Of a stretch of 64,000 bases of DNA, positions 24,736 to 32,399 are shown in pieces. The notes under the pieces are model-generated. The model worked only from the letters and a program-made list of their open reading frames with translations, was not told where the DNA came from and did no database searches. Where the stretch lies: positions 1 to 64,000 of the forward strand of contig JALHQO010000006.1 of NCBI GenBank assembly GCA_022841905.1, read 5' to 3'. The translations under genes were made by a program, and so were the position numbers. Numbering within the stretch: position 1 is the first letter of the stretch; each line of letters opens with the position of its first letter. The DNA comes from Hyphomonadaceae bacterium. GTDB taxonomy: Bacteria > Pseudomonadota > Alphaproteobacteria > Caulobacterales > Aquidulcibacteraceae.

Positions 24736-26813
24736 CAGAACGCGACCTGCTCTTGCATCTTCGCCGCGAGGCGCTCGACCGAAGGCAGCGCCCACTCCAT
24801 CAGCTCGGGATGGTGCGGAGAGGGGATGTCCGGCATCGTCATGCGCGCGATTGGCGCGTCGAGATCGAGGAATGCGCGATCCGCAACGACGGCCGCGATC
24901 TCGGCGCCGAAGCCTGCTGTGCCGATATCTTCGTGCACGATGAAGCAGCGATGCGTGCGCTTGACGGACGCGAGCACCGCGTCGCTGTCCCACGGCGCGA
25001 GCGTGCGCAGGTCGATGATATCGGCGCTGACGCCAGCCGCGTCCGCCGCCGCCTCGCAGCGTTCGACCATGGCGCCCCAAGCGACGACGGTGATGTCGCT
25101 GCCCTCACGCACGCGCTTAGCGACGCCGAACGGCAGCGCGAAATCATCGCCCGGATAAGGGCGGCGCGCGCTGGCGGCGTCGAGCATGTTGCGGTGTTCG
25201 AGGAACATCACCGGGTCGTTGCCGCGCAGGGCTGTGCGCAGCAAACCGACTGCGTCCTCTGCGTTCGACGGGCACGCCACGCGCCAGCCCGGCGCGTGCA
25301 CGAATTGCACTTCGTTGGTCTGCGAATGCCAAGGATCGCCGCACTTGAAGAAGCCGACCGGCATGCGCACCACCATCGGCGCCGCGAACCGGTTGGCTGT
25401 GCGCCAGCGCATGGTGCCGCAATCATTGATCTGCTCGCATGCCGGATCGGCGTACTTACGGAACTGAATTTCCGGTACCGGCATCAGCCCGGCAATCGCC
25501 ATGCCGACGGCGCGGCCGATAATGCCTTCCTCGGAGAGCGAGGTATCGAACACGCGGCCTTCGCCATACTTCTCCTGCAAGCCGAGCGTCACGCCATGCA
25601 CGCCGCCCTTGGGGCCGACGTCCTCGCCGAAAATCAGTACGCGCGGATTGACTGCAAGCTCATGATCCAACGTGCGCCGGATCGCGGTGATCATATTGAT
25701 GCGTGCGCCTTCCGGCTTCGGCGTGTCGCTGGCGCGCGGCGCGTTATAGCCGCTGTTCCAGAGGCCGCCTTCATCTTGTAGCGCGCCGTCTTCGCTAAAC
25801 ACGAAGCGCGTCACCAGTGTGGGGTCGGAGACTGGGCGCTGATCGGCGATCTGCGCCGCCCGCGCGACGCGCTCTTTGGCCTGCTCTTCGAGCGCCGCCC
25901 ACTCTTTTTCGCTCAGCAGCGAAGGCACGACGTGCGCTTTCAGCTTCGGCAGCGGATCGCGCGCCCATTCGGCGTCGACGACATCTTTGCTCTTGTAAGC
26001 CTGCGTGTCCTGAAACGAGTGCCCCTGCAGGCGCGGCACTGTGAGGTGTAGCAACGCTGGCCCATTACCGCCGCGCACGTGCGAGACCGCTTCTCCAATC
26101 AGAGACGCTGCTTCTTCGGGATCCGTGCCGTCACCGTCGAGAACTTTCAGACCTTGGAAGCTCGCGAGATTGGCGGCGATGTTGCAGCCGGGCGTTTGCA
26201 GCCAGCTTGGCGTTGAGATGCCGTAGCCGTTATCTTCGACGTAGAAGAGCATGGGCAGCTTCAAAGTCGTCGCCATCGTTAGCGCGGCCCAGAAGCCGTT
26301 TGTCGCAACGGAAGCATCGCCGCCGAGGACGACGCCGATCGCACCGTCGTAGGCGCGATCGCCCAGAACATTCTTGTGATACTCGATCGCCTGCGCGTAG
26401 CCGGCGGTTGGCGTGTATTGCGCGCCGACACCGCCGCACATGGGCAGCGCTGAGGCGCCGTTGGCATTGGGATAGTTGAACACAACGCCGATATCGCGCC
26501 CGTCGCTATAGCCGCCGGCGCGGCCCATCGCTGAACCCAGCGCGTCTTCGAGTGCGACTCCAAGCGAGAGCAGAATCGGACGCGAGCGGTAGTAGCCGCA
26601 CACGGCGTCCTTCGGGTGCGTGAGGTCTAAGCCGAGCAGCACTTGCGCCATGTCGTGGCCGCGGGCGCTGAACTGGTAGAAAATCTTCTTGCCCGGGACG
26701 AGCGTGGTTTCCTCGATCGCGTCCATGGCCCGCGAGCAGTGGACGAGTTCGGCGACCCGGCGCCAATCGGTCTCGACGGCGGGGCGGGGGGCTGACTTGG
26801 GTTTGGCGCTCAT
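24735..26813 (-). CDS. Branched-chain 2-oxoacid dehydrogenase E1, alpha and beta subunits fused
   Basis: A 692-residue thiamine diphosphate enzyme. The alpha half (about 1-340) has GVVLGGDASVATNGFWAALT, the ThDP/Mg GDG-type motif, and EDNGYGISTPS. The beta half (about 365-692) has VLIFGEDVGPKGGVHGVTLG, DTSLSEEGIIGRAVGMAIAG and RMPVGFFKCGDPWHSQ. Two-chain E1 enzymes are usual for this complex; the fusion is a known variant. The start at 26813 (MSAKPKS) is preferred over an ATG seven codons upstream. It is first in the E1-E2-aminotransferase operon and divergent from an Lrp/AsnC gene, the usual regulator of such operons. Confidence 0.93.
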   Translation of the reverse strand: MSAKPKSAPRPAVETDWRRVAELVHCSRAMDAIEETTLVPGKKIFYQFSARGHDMAQVLLGLDLTHPKDAVCGYYRSRPILLSLGVALEDALGSAMGRAGGYSDGRDIGVVFNYPNANGASALPMCGGVGAQYTPTAGYAQAIEYHKNVLGDRAYDGAIGVVLGGDASVATNGFWAALTMATTLKLPMLFYVEDNGYGISTPSWLQTPGCNIAANLASFQGLKVLDGDGTDPEEAASLIGEAVSHVRGGNGPALLHLTVPRLQGHSFQDTQAYKSKDVVDAEWARDPLPKLKAHVVPSLLSEKEWAALEEQAKERVARAAQIADQRPVSDPTLVTRFVFSEDGALQDEGGLWNSGYNAPRASDTPKPEGARINMITAIRRTLDHELAVNPRVLIFGEDVGPKGGVHGVTLGLQEKYGEGRVFDTSLSEEGIIGRAVGMAIAGLMPVPEIQFRKYADPACEQINDCGTMRWRTANRFAAPMVVRMPVGFFKCGDPWHSQTNEVQFVHAPGWRVACPSNAEDAVGLLRTALRGNDPVMFLEHRNMLDAASARRPYPGDDFALPFGVAKRVREGSDITVVAWGAMVERCEAAADAAGVSADIIDLRTLAPWDSDAVLASVKRTHRCFIVHEDIGTAGFGAEIAAVVADRAFLDLDAPIARMTMPDIPSPHHPELMEWALPSVERLAAKMQEQVAF

Positions 26814-26874
26814 GGAATGCGAGAATACTGGCATTCCAGCGCAATATCTGCGACATTACGGTCATATTTGTCGC
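26814..26874. promoter_or_regulatory. Inverted repeats in the E1/Lrp divergent gap
   Basis: The 77-base gap holds two dyads: GGAATGC (26814-26820) with GCATTCC (26831-26837), and GCGACA (26850-26855) with TGTCGC (26869-26874). The second encloses AT-rich sequence containing TCATAT. Lrp/AsnC regulators bind such imperfect dyads and typically control their divergent neighbour and themselves, so these are candidate operators. No binding consensus was tested. Confidence 0.42.
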
Positions 26875-26890
26875 TATCGGCGCACGGAAT

Positions 26891-27397
26891 ATGCGCCACG
26901 GAGCGAATGTGCGCATGAAACATGAGCGCCCTGTCCTGGACGCCGCCGACCGTCGCTTGCTGCGCGCCTTGCAGGAGGACGCCGCCGTCTCGCAAGCGGA
27001 ACTGGCGGAGGTCACCGGCGTATCGCCGAGCCAAGTCTCGCGCCGCATGAGCCGTCTCAGGGAGGTCGGCGTGTTGCGCGGCATTGTCGGCCTCATCGAC
27101 GCTGACGCTGCGGGCCTGACATGCTCGGCCATCATCCGCGTGCGTCTCAAGGATCACACCGCTGCGCACGTCAAAGCCTTCCGCGACATGGTCACTCGCA
27201 TGGACGAGGCGACGCTCTGTGTGATGATCACGGGGGAGGCGGACTATCTCGTAAAAATCGTCGCGCGCGACTTGCCGCACTTTCAGGAGATCGTGCAGTC
27301 GAAGCTGCTCCGCTGTGGCGCCATCGCCCATATGGAAAGCTCGATCGTGTTGGAGCACTTGAAGGACACGAGGGCATTGCCGCTCGACGCCGACTAG
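26891..27397 (+). CDS. Lrp/AsnC-family transcriptional regulator (likely BkdR-like)
   Basis: About 160-168 residues. The HTH (LDAADRRLLRALQEDAAVSQ and GVSPSQVSRRMSRLREVGVL) is followed by a RAM domain (EATLCVMITGEADYLVKIVA). ATGs at 26891 and 26915 are both possible; the second begins MKHERPVLDAADR, nearer to family starts. It is divergent from the E1-E2-aminotransferase operon, as BkdR is from bkd genes in other proteobacteria, so leucine/valine-responsive control of that operon is the likely job. It ends overlapping the EAL-protein stop codon. Confidence 0.92.
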   Translation: MRHGANVRMKHERPVLDAADRRLLRALQEDAAVSQAELAEVTGVSPSQVSRRMSRLREVGVLRGIVGLIDADAAGLTCSAIIRVRLKDHTAAHVKAFRDMVTRMDEATLCVMITGEADYLVKIVARDLPHFQEIVQSKLLRCGAIAHMESSIVLEHLKDTRALPLDAD

Positions 27398-29754
27398 GCG
27401 CGCTTGGTGTCGGTCACGACTGTCGGCGCAGAGCCTGGCGCAGCAGCGGCGGTCTGCTGATAAAAGCGCATGCGCCGCTCGTCGCCGAGGATGGCGACCA
27501 GTTCTTGAATCGTCGTCGGGCGCGAGACGATATAGCCCTGCGCCATGTCGCAGCGCATCGACGCCAGCAGCGCAAACACCGCCGGCGTTTCAACGCCCTC
27601 CGCCACCACCGCCATGCCAAGCCCATGCGCTAAATCGATAGTGGAGCGCACCAGCAAAGCGTCGCGCTGATCGGTGTTGATATTTTGGATGAACACCTTG
27701 TCGATCTTCAATTCGTGCGCCGGCAATTGCTTGAGATAGGCGAGCGAAGAGACACCCGAGCCGTAATCGTCGATGGAGATTTTGATGCCGGCGGCTGTGA
27801 ACATTTCGATGTGTTCGAGCGCCTGTTTCGGATTGTCCATCACCGCGGTTTCGGTGATTTCAAAGGCGATGGCGTGCGGCGCCTCGCGTACGCAGGCGAT
27901 GGCGCTCTTGGCGAAGTCGGGATCGCTTAGCAAGCGGGCGGAAATGTTGACTGCCAGCGTCAGTGGCCAACCGGCGGCGCTTAGCTTCTTTTGATCCGCC
28001 ACCGCCGCGCGCAACACCCACTCAGTCAGCGCGCGAATGTGCCCGGTTTCTTCCGCCATCGGCACGAACAGGTCCGGCGGGATCATGCCGCGGCTCGGAT
28101 GGCGCCAGCGCACCAGCACTTCGGCGCTCTCGATGCGTCCGCTGCGGAAATTGTACTTCGGCTGATGCAGCAGCGAGATGTGGCCCGCTTCGAGCGCGCG
28201 CCGCATGTCGCCCATCAGAGAAAGATTGAGCGCCGGATCGCCATAAGCGCCGTGATCGAACAGCGCCACTTTTTGCCCTGTCGCGCGCGCTTGATCGAGC
28301 GCGATGCTCGCGCGTTCGATCATCCGCGCTGGTGGCTCGCCCTTCGGGCGGGGCTGCGCCACACCGATGCTGACATTGACATCGACATTCTGGCCCTCAA
28401 GCGACATCGTCTCTTCGAGATTGGCGATCCAGGCTTCGCCGCGTTTCTTCGCATCGGCTTCGTCGTTTGCCAGGAACGCCACACACATCACATCGCTCGA
28501 AAGCCGCGCCACGGGTGCGTTTGGCGCCATATGCGAAAGCCGCGCGCCCAATGTCCGCATCATCGCGCCGGTGAGCGCATAGCCGATGGCGCCGCGCACA
28601 TGCGCAAAGCGGTCGACGCCGATGGCGGCGAGGTAGAGCCGCTCAGGCTGTGTCGTCGCGGTCAGCCGGCGCTCGACAGCGACCCGGTTCGGCAATCGCG
28701 TTTCGGCGTCATAATAGGCGAGCTGCGATATGCGCCGTTCGCGCTCCTTGATCGCCTCGGTCATGGCGTTGAAGCTCTCGGCCAAGCGCGAAAGCTCATC
28801 GTTGGTGCGCACTTTCACCGTGTCGTAAACGCCCTCGCGCAGGTGTTTTGCTGCTTCTTCCAGCGTCGAGAGCGGCTGCGTGATGCCGCGCGCCAAAAAC
28901 CAGGTGCCGATAATGAGACCGAGTAAGCCGATCAGGCCGATGGCGAAGAGCGAGCTAAACAGCGTGCGGTACGGCGAAAGCGCGCTCGACAGAGAATAGC
29001 GCAGTAGCAGCACGCTGCGTGTGCCGTCCAAGGCCGGCAGGGGCATTGCGAGCGCGATGGAATCGCCGCTCGGCGCTTCGAACTCGCGCGCCCGCGGCTG
29101 CGCCGAGGCGAGCGAGAGATCGATGAATGCGTTGAGCGCCGCGAAATCGGCTGCCGCTGCATCGCCCCAGCCCTGATCCGCGCGCGCCAGAATGCTGGCG
29201 TTGATCGGCAGCGCGGTGAGGTCTTCCAGCGCGGCGAGCCCGTCATTGTCGAGCCGGGCGCCTAGTACGAGCCAGCCGCCGTTGAGCGGCAATTGCGCGA
29301 TTGTCGTTTGGTAGAGCGTATCGCCAGAGCGCACGATGCCGCGTGTGGTGTCTTCGCGGTTGAGCGCCATTTGCAGGCCAGGCGACACCGACGCGCTTGC
29401 GTCGCTGTGCTCGCCCACGATCAGGCCTTCTGCTGTGACAAAGAAGCCAAGGTCGGCGCCGGTGCGGCGGCGCAGATCGAGCAGCAGGCTGCGCATCGCC
29501 GCGTCGTCGCGCGACTGGGCGGCGCTTAGCGCATCGGTGGAAGCAGCGGCGTTGAAGGCGCTGTCTTGCAGGTGGTCGAGACGCAGCGCCCAGGTGCGAT
29601 TGAAGACGCTGCCGGCGCTGACCAATTGTTCGCGCGCTAGCTGATTGGTGGCGCCGGCGATCACGGCATAAGCCGTTGCGCCAATGACCAGCAGCGCCGC
29701 GCAGAACAGCCCCGCATAAAGCACCGTGAGTTTGACGCGCAGGTGCCGGAACAT
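27394..29754 (-). CDS. Membrane GGDEF/EAL protein: degenerate cyclase with probable c-di-GMP phosphodiesterase
   Basis: A 786-residue protein with TM1 at about 9-32, a periplasmic sensor (about 33-255), TM2 at about 262-288, HAMP (about 289-340), GGDEF domain (about 345-500) and EAL domain (about 515-760). The cyclase signature reads SSDVM (419-423) in place of GGDEF, so that domain is probably inactive or GTP-sensing. The EAL domain keeps EVLVRW (545-550), NISARLL, ETAVMD, DDYGSG (662-667), LKIDKVFI and AEGVE, so c-di-GMP hydrolysis is likely. The periplasmic ligand is unknown. The gene stands alone. Confidence 0.93.
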   Translation of the reverse strand: MFRHLRVKLTVLYAGLFCAALLVIGATAYAVIAGATNQLAREQLVSAGSVFNRTWALRLDHLQDSAFNAAASTDALSAAQSRDDAAMRSLLLDLRRRTGADLGFFVTAEGLIVGEHSDASASVSPGLQMALNREDTTRGIVRSGDTLYQTTIAQLPLNGGWLVLGARLDNDGLAALEDLTALPINASILARADQGWGDAAAADFAALNAFIDLSLASAQPRAREFEAPSGDSIALAMPLPALDGTRSVLLLRYSLSSALSPYRTLFSSLFAIGLIGLLGLIIGTWFLARGITQPLSTLEEAAKHLREGVYDTVKVRTNDELSRLAESFNAMTEAIKERERRISQLAYYDAETRLPNRVAVERRLTATTQPERLYLAAIGVDRFAHVRGAIGYALTGAMMRTLGARLSHMAPNAPVARLSSDVMCVAFLANDEADAKKRGEAWIANLEETMSLEGQNVDVNVSIGVAQPRPKGEPPARMIERASIALDQARATGQKVALFDHGAYGDPALNLSLMGDMRRALEAGHISLLHQPKYNFRSGRIESAEVLVRWRHPSRGMIPPDLFVPMAEETGHIRALTEWVLRAAVADQKKLSAAGWPLTLAVNISARLLSDPDFAKSAIACVREAPHAIAFEITETAVMDNPKQALEHIEMFTAAGIKISIDDYGSGVSSLAYLKQLPAHELKIDKVFIQNINTDQRDALLVRSTIDLAHGLGMAVVAEGVETPAVFALLASMRCDMAQGYIVSRPTTIQELVAILGDERRMRFYQQTAAAAPGSAPTVVTDTKRA

Positions 29755-29847
29755 CGCTACTCTACCTTCGCGGGCAGATTAGAAGCGTCGGCTGAGTCGC
29801 GCATCAGCAACGCGCATAGCGGTTGCGCCTGAAGTGAGCGTTAACTC

Positions 29848-30318
29848 TTAGTGACTGGCGCCATGCGCAGCGGCGCGGCGCACCGGCAGGTTGATATCCA
29901 CAGGGCCGGCCCGCTCAAATTGCAGGCGCACCGAAACGGTTTGGCCGTCGGTGAATGGCTCGGCGACCTCGTAGAACATGAGATGCGCGCCGCCGGGGGA
30001 GAGGCTTGCGGTTTCGCCCGCGCCGATTTCGAGCGCTTGAATCGGGCGCATCTGCATCACCGCGCCGTCCATGATCATCTCGTGCACTTCGACGCGGCCG
30101 GCGCGCGTGCTTTCTGCGCCGATCAGTCTGTCGGCTTCGTTGCCGCCATTGATGATGGTCAGATACCCGGCTGAGACGTTGACGCCGTTCGGCGTCGGGG
30201 CCGCCCAGGCGTCGCGGACTTCCAATCGTCCCGCCGGCGCTACGGTGGCGTCGGTTTGCTCGGGGGCGGGGGTGCAGGCGGCGCAGGCCAGCGCCAGGGC
30301 AAAGAAAAAGCCTCGCAT
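29848..30318 (-). CDS. PCu(A)C-family periplasmic copper chaperone, lipoprotein
   Basis: A 156-residue protein. A lipoprotein signal (MRGFFFALALACAAC) is followed by the PCu(A)C fold with VHEMIMDGAVMQMRP and, 21 residues on, GGAHLMFYEV, giving the H-M...M...H-x-M copper(I) site. It should deliver copper to the CuA or CuB centre of cytochrome oxidase in the periplasm. The start at 30318 immediately precedes the signal peptide; an upstream in-frame ATG would put 18 polar residues before it. No partner (Sco, oxidase) is nearby. Confidence 0.92.
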   Translation of the reverse strand: MRGFFFALALACAACTPAPEQTDATVAPAGRLEVRDAWAAPTPNGVNVSAGYLTIINGGNEADRLIGAESTRAGRVEVHEMIMDGAVMQMRPIQALEIGAGETASLSPGGAHLMFYEVAEPFTDGQTVSVRLQFERAGPVDINLPVRRAAAHGASH

Positions 30319-30411
30319 GTTGCGAGTCTTTCCGTACGGCGGAGGACTTGTCACGCCGCACCATTGCCGCACCCCTACGCGCCGTTAGCGCGCAGGGTCG
30401 CGGGTGGCTTG

Positions 30412-30582
30412 TTACGGCGTATTCGGGTTGCCGTCGTTGGTTTCTTGCGCGGTCTCTTCGATCGCTTGGCCAGCGTTTTGGATATCTTCGCCAGCGCCTT
30501 CAACCGTGTTGCAGGCGGTGAGGCCAGCGGCGCCAACCAGCGCGGTCAGCGCGATGAGCGGTGCAGTAAACTTGCGGGACAT
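30412..30582 (-). CDS. Entericidin A/B-family small lipoprotein
   Basis: A 56-residue lipoprotein. The signal MSRKFTAPLIALTALVGAAG ends at the lipobox LTAC, followed by NTVEGAGEDIQNAGQAIEET, the characteristic Entericidin pattern. GGAG lies six bases before the ATG. An exact EcfG-type promoter (GGAAC-N16-CGTT, minus strand) lies about 50-70 bases upstream, so it is probably induced by the general stress response. Entericidins are small envelope lipoproteins linked to stationary-phase lysis or envelope stress; the role here is unknown. Confidence 0.88.
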   Translation of the reverse strand: MSRKFTAPLIALTALVGAAGLTACNTVEGAGEDIQNAGQAIEETAQETNDGNPNTP

Positions 30583-30628
30583 ATGCGACTCCATTTGTGG
30601 GCGCCGCCCCAAGCGGCGCGCGTTGGTG

Positions 30629-30653
30629 AACGCCGCGCCGCTTGAGCTGTTCC
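30629..30653 (-). promoter_or_regulatory. EcfG-type promoter of the entericidin gene
   Basis: Minus strand: GGAAC (30653-30649), 16-base spacer, CGTT (30632-30629), a perfect match to the alphaproteobacterial EcfG consensus. The leader to the ATG at 30582 is about 40 bases. Confidence 0.78.
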
Positions 30654-30660
30654 ATTTTTC

Positions 30661-31449
30661 TTAGTTCAGGGAACCGGTGCTCTCGAAAAAGAGCGCCTGG
30701 CTTACGGCCGCGCGCACCATGTCCGGTGAATACGGTTTGGTGATCAGGAATGTCGGCTCCGGCCGCTCGCCGGTGAGCAGGCGATCAGGGAATGCCGTAA
30801 TGAAGATCACCGGCACGTCGAACGACGACAGGATCTCCTTCACCGCATCGATGCCGGACGAACCATCCGCCAATTGAATGTCGGCAAGCACGAGATCGGG
30901 ACGCTCGCGCTTGGCCGCAGCGACGGCCGTCGATGCAGTCGCTTCCACCGCGCACACAGAGTGGCCGGCGCCAGTGACGAGATCGCTCAAATCCATTGCA
31001 ATGACAGCTTCGTCTTCAATGATGAGGATGCGTGCTTTGGTCTGACGATCGAGCTCTTCGAGCGCGTCGTCGATCAACGCGTTCACTTCGTCGGTCGAGC
31101 GGCCGAGAATTTCGCCTGTCTCTTGCACGGTGAAATTTTCGAGCGTGGTGAGCAGCAGCGCTTGGCGCGTCAGCGGGGATAGGGTGCGCAGGCGCTCTTG
31201 CGCCTTGGCCGCGCCGCGCGTCGTCTCTTCGGCTTCAACCTCGATGTTGCCGCTCGACCAGATGCGATGAAAAACGAGGTAAAGACCGGCGCGCGGATCG
31301 ACGCTGCGCGGAAACTCCTCGGGCCTGGCGACGATCGCCTCCAGCGTTGCGGCCACAAACGCGTCGCCGCTGGGCTGGGCGCCTGTTAAAGCGCGGGCGT
31401 AGCGGCGTAAAAGCGGCAGATGAGGCGCGATTTCTCTTGCCAGAGACAT
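30661..31449 (-). CDS. phyR: General stress response regulator PhyR (sigma-like domain plus receiver)
   Basis: A 262-residue protein. The N-terminal part (about 1-130) mimics an ECF sigma factor (HLPLLRRYARALTG, QETGEILGRSTDEVNALIDDAL); the C-terminal part (about 138-258) is a receiver with ILIIEDEAVIAMD, VLADIQLADG (phospho-Asp), ITAFPDRL and ITKPYS. On phosphorylation PhyR binds NepR and releases EcfG. The start at 31449 (MSLAREIAPHLP) fits the family and has AAGGG upstream; an ATG at 31503 with a strong GGGAG site would add 18 residues. It is divergent from nepR-ecfG and has its own EcfG-type promoter. Confidence 0.96.
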   Translation of the reverse strand: MSLAREIAPHLPLLRRYARALTGAQPSGDAFVAATLEAIVARPEEFPRSVDPRAGLYLVFHRIWSSGNIEVEAEETTRGAAKAQERLRTLSPLTRQALLLTTLENFTVQETGEILGRSTDEVNALIDDALEELDRQTKARILIIEDEAVIAMDLSDLVTGAGHSVCAVEATASTAVAAAKRERPDLVLADIQLADGSSGIDAVKEILSSFDVPVIFITAFPDRLLTGERPEPTFLITKPYSPDMVRAAVSQALFFESTGSLN

Positions 31450-31533
31450 ATAAGAACCCTTGTTTTCACTCGATTTTTGTGGCTCAGCCGCGTGCACGGT
31501 CATATCATTCTCCCATCCCGAAGAGGTAGGGAA

Positions 31534-31558
31534 AACGTAAACAGCTGAAAAAAGTTCC
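31534..31558 (-). promoter_or_regulatory. EcfG-type promoter of phyR
   Basis: Minus strand: GGAAC (31558-31554), 16-base spacer, CGTT (31537-31534). It points at phyR, predicting positive feedback by EcfG. It lies back to back with the nepR promoter, only 8 bases separating the two GGAAC boxes. Confidence 0.85.
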
Positions 31559-31566
31559 GCAGAACC

Positions 31567-31591
31567 GGAACAGGTTGCCACCCTGGGCGTT
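31567..31591 (+). promoter_or_regulatory. EcfG-type promoter of nepR-ecfG
   Basis: Plus strand: GGAAC (31567-31571), 16-base spacer, CGTT (31588-31591). Expected start of transcription is near 31597, about 48 bases before the nepR ATG. Together with the phyR promoter it predicts autoregulation of the whole module. Confidence 0.85.
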
Positions 31592-31644
31592 TTTGACCTT
31601 GCGGTTGTTCGGACTTCTCCGAGCTCCTGGGGACGACAGGCAAC

Positions 31645-31857
31645 ATGCGGCGGAAAGACGATATGGAGACCTTGGTGTCAAAGAAGCCCCCCCACGACGG
31701 AGGCGCAAAGCCCCCGAAGGGGACAGCAGCGACCCACAAGGCGCTGATCACCCGCAACCTTCGCCTTGCTTATGGTGAAGTGGCGAGTGAGTCCGTGCCC
31801 GATCGCTTCCTCGATTTGCTCGGCCAGTTGGATCAAGCTGAGGGCAAAAAGCAATGA
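31645..31857 (+). CDS. nepR: Anti-sigma factor NepR
   Basis: A 70-residue protein that holds EcfG inactive until phosphorylated PhyR takes it away. The conserved core HKALITRNLRLAYGEVASES and VPDRFLDLLGQLDQAE is present, with the two short helices that wrap the sigma factor. The N-terminal 30 residues are polar and probably disordered, as usual. A start at 31663 is also possible. Its stop overlaps the ecfG start by four bases (ATGA), so the inhibitor and sigma factor are translationally coupled. Confidence 0.94.
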   Translation: MRRKDDMETLVSKKPPHDGGAKPPKGTAATHKALITRNLRLAYGEVASESVPDRFLDLLGQLDQAEGKKQ

Positions 31858-32399
31858 CCCAGCTTGCCGCGTTCAAATCCGAATTGATCGAGTTGTTGCC
31901 CAGCCTGCGCGCGTTTGCGCGGTCGCTGGCCCACAACCCGACCCACGCTGACGATCTGGTGCAAGATACGCTGGTGAAAGCGCTCGCGAACGTTGAGCGT
32001 TTCGAGCCTGGCACCAATCTGCGCGCTTGGCTCTTCACCATTTTGCGCAACCACTATTATTCGCAGCTTCGCAAGTCGAAGCGCGAAGTTGAAGACGCGG
32101 ACGGCAAGTTCGCTGCGCGCCTCTCGTCGCGTCCTGAGCAAGACGGCTCGGTCGATCTTGAAGACTTCAAGGTCGCGTTCGCCAAGCTTGCGCCGGATCA
32201 CCGCGAAGTGCTGACGCTCGTCGGCGCCTCGGGCTGCTCGTATGAAGAAGCCGCGCAAATTTGCGGCTGCGCCGTCGGCACGATTAAGAGCCGCGTCAAT
32301 CGCGCACGTAAGCGCTTGTCTGACCTGCTCGGTCTGGACGAAGACGAAACCACCATCCCGGCTGACGGGCGCATGATCGAGGACACGGCGAACGTGTGA
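31854..32399 (+). CDS. ecfG: General stress response ECF sigma factor EcfG
   Basis: A 181-residue sigma factor of the ECF15 group. Region 2 has SLRAFARSLAHNPTHADDLV and QDTLVKALAN with the DDLVQDT core; region 4 has FAKLAPDHREVLTLVGASGC, SYEEAAQICGCAVGTIKSRV and NRARKRL. It recognises GGAAC-N16/17-CGTT, several examples of which lie nearby. It is between nepR and the histidine kinase, overlapping both by four bases, giving the canonical nepR-ecfG-kinase order. Confidence 0.96.
   Translation: MTQLAAFKSELIELLPSLRAFARSLAHNPTHADDLVQDTLVKALANVERFEPGTNLRAWLFTILRNHYYSQLRKSKREVEDADGKFAARLSSRPEQDGSVDLEDFKVAFAKLAPDHREVLTLVGASGCSYEEAAQICGCAVGTIKSRVNRARKRLSDLLGLDEDETTIPADGRMIEDTANV

Noticed and set aside
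26230-26439. Arg-rich short frames inside the fused E1 gene
   Set aside because: These are shadow frames of a well-conserved thiamine enzyme.
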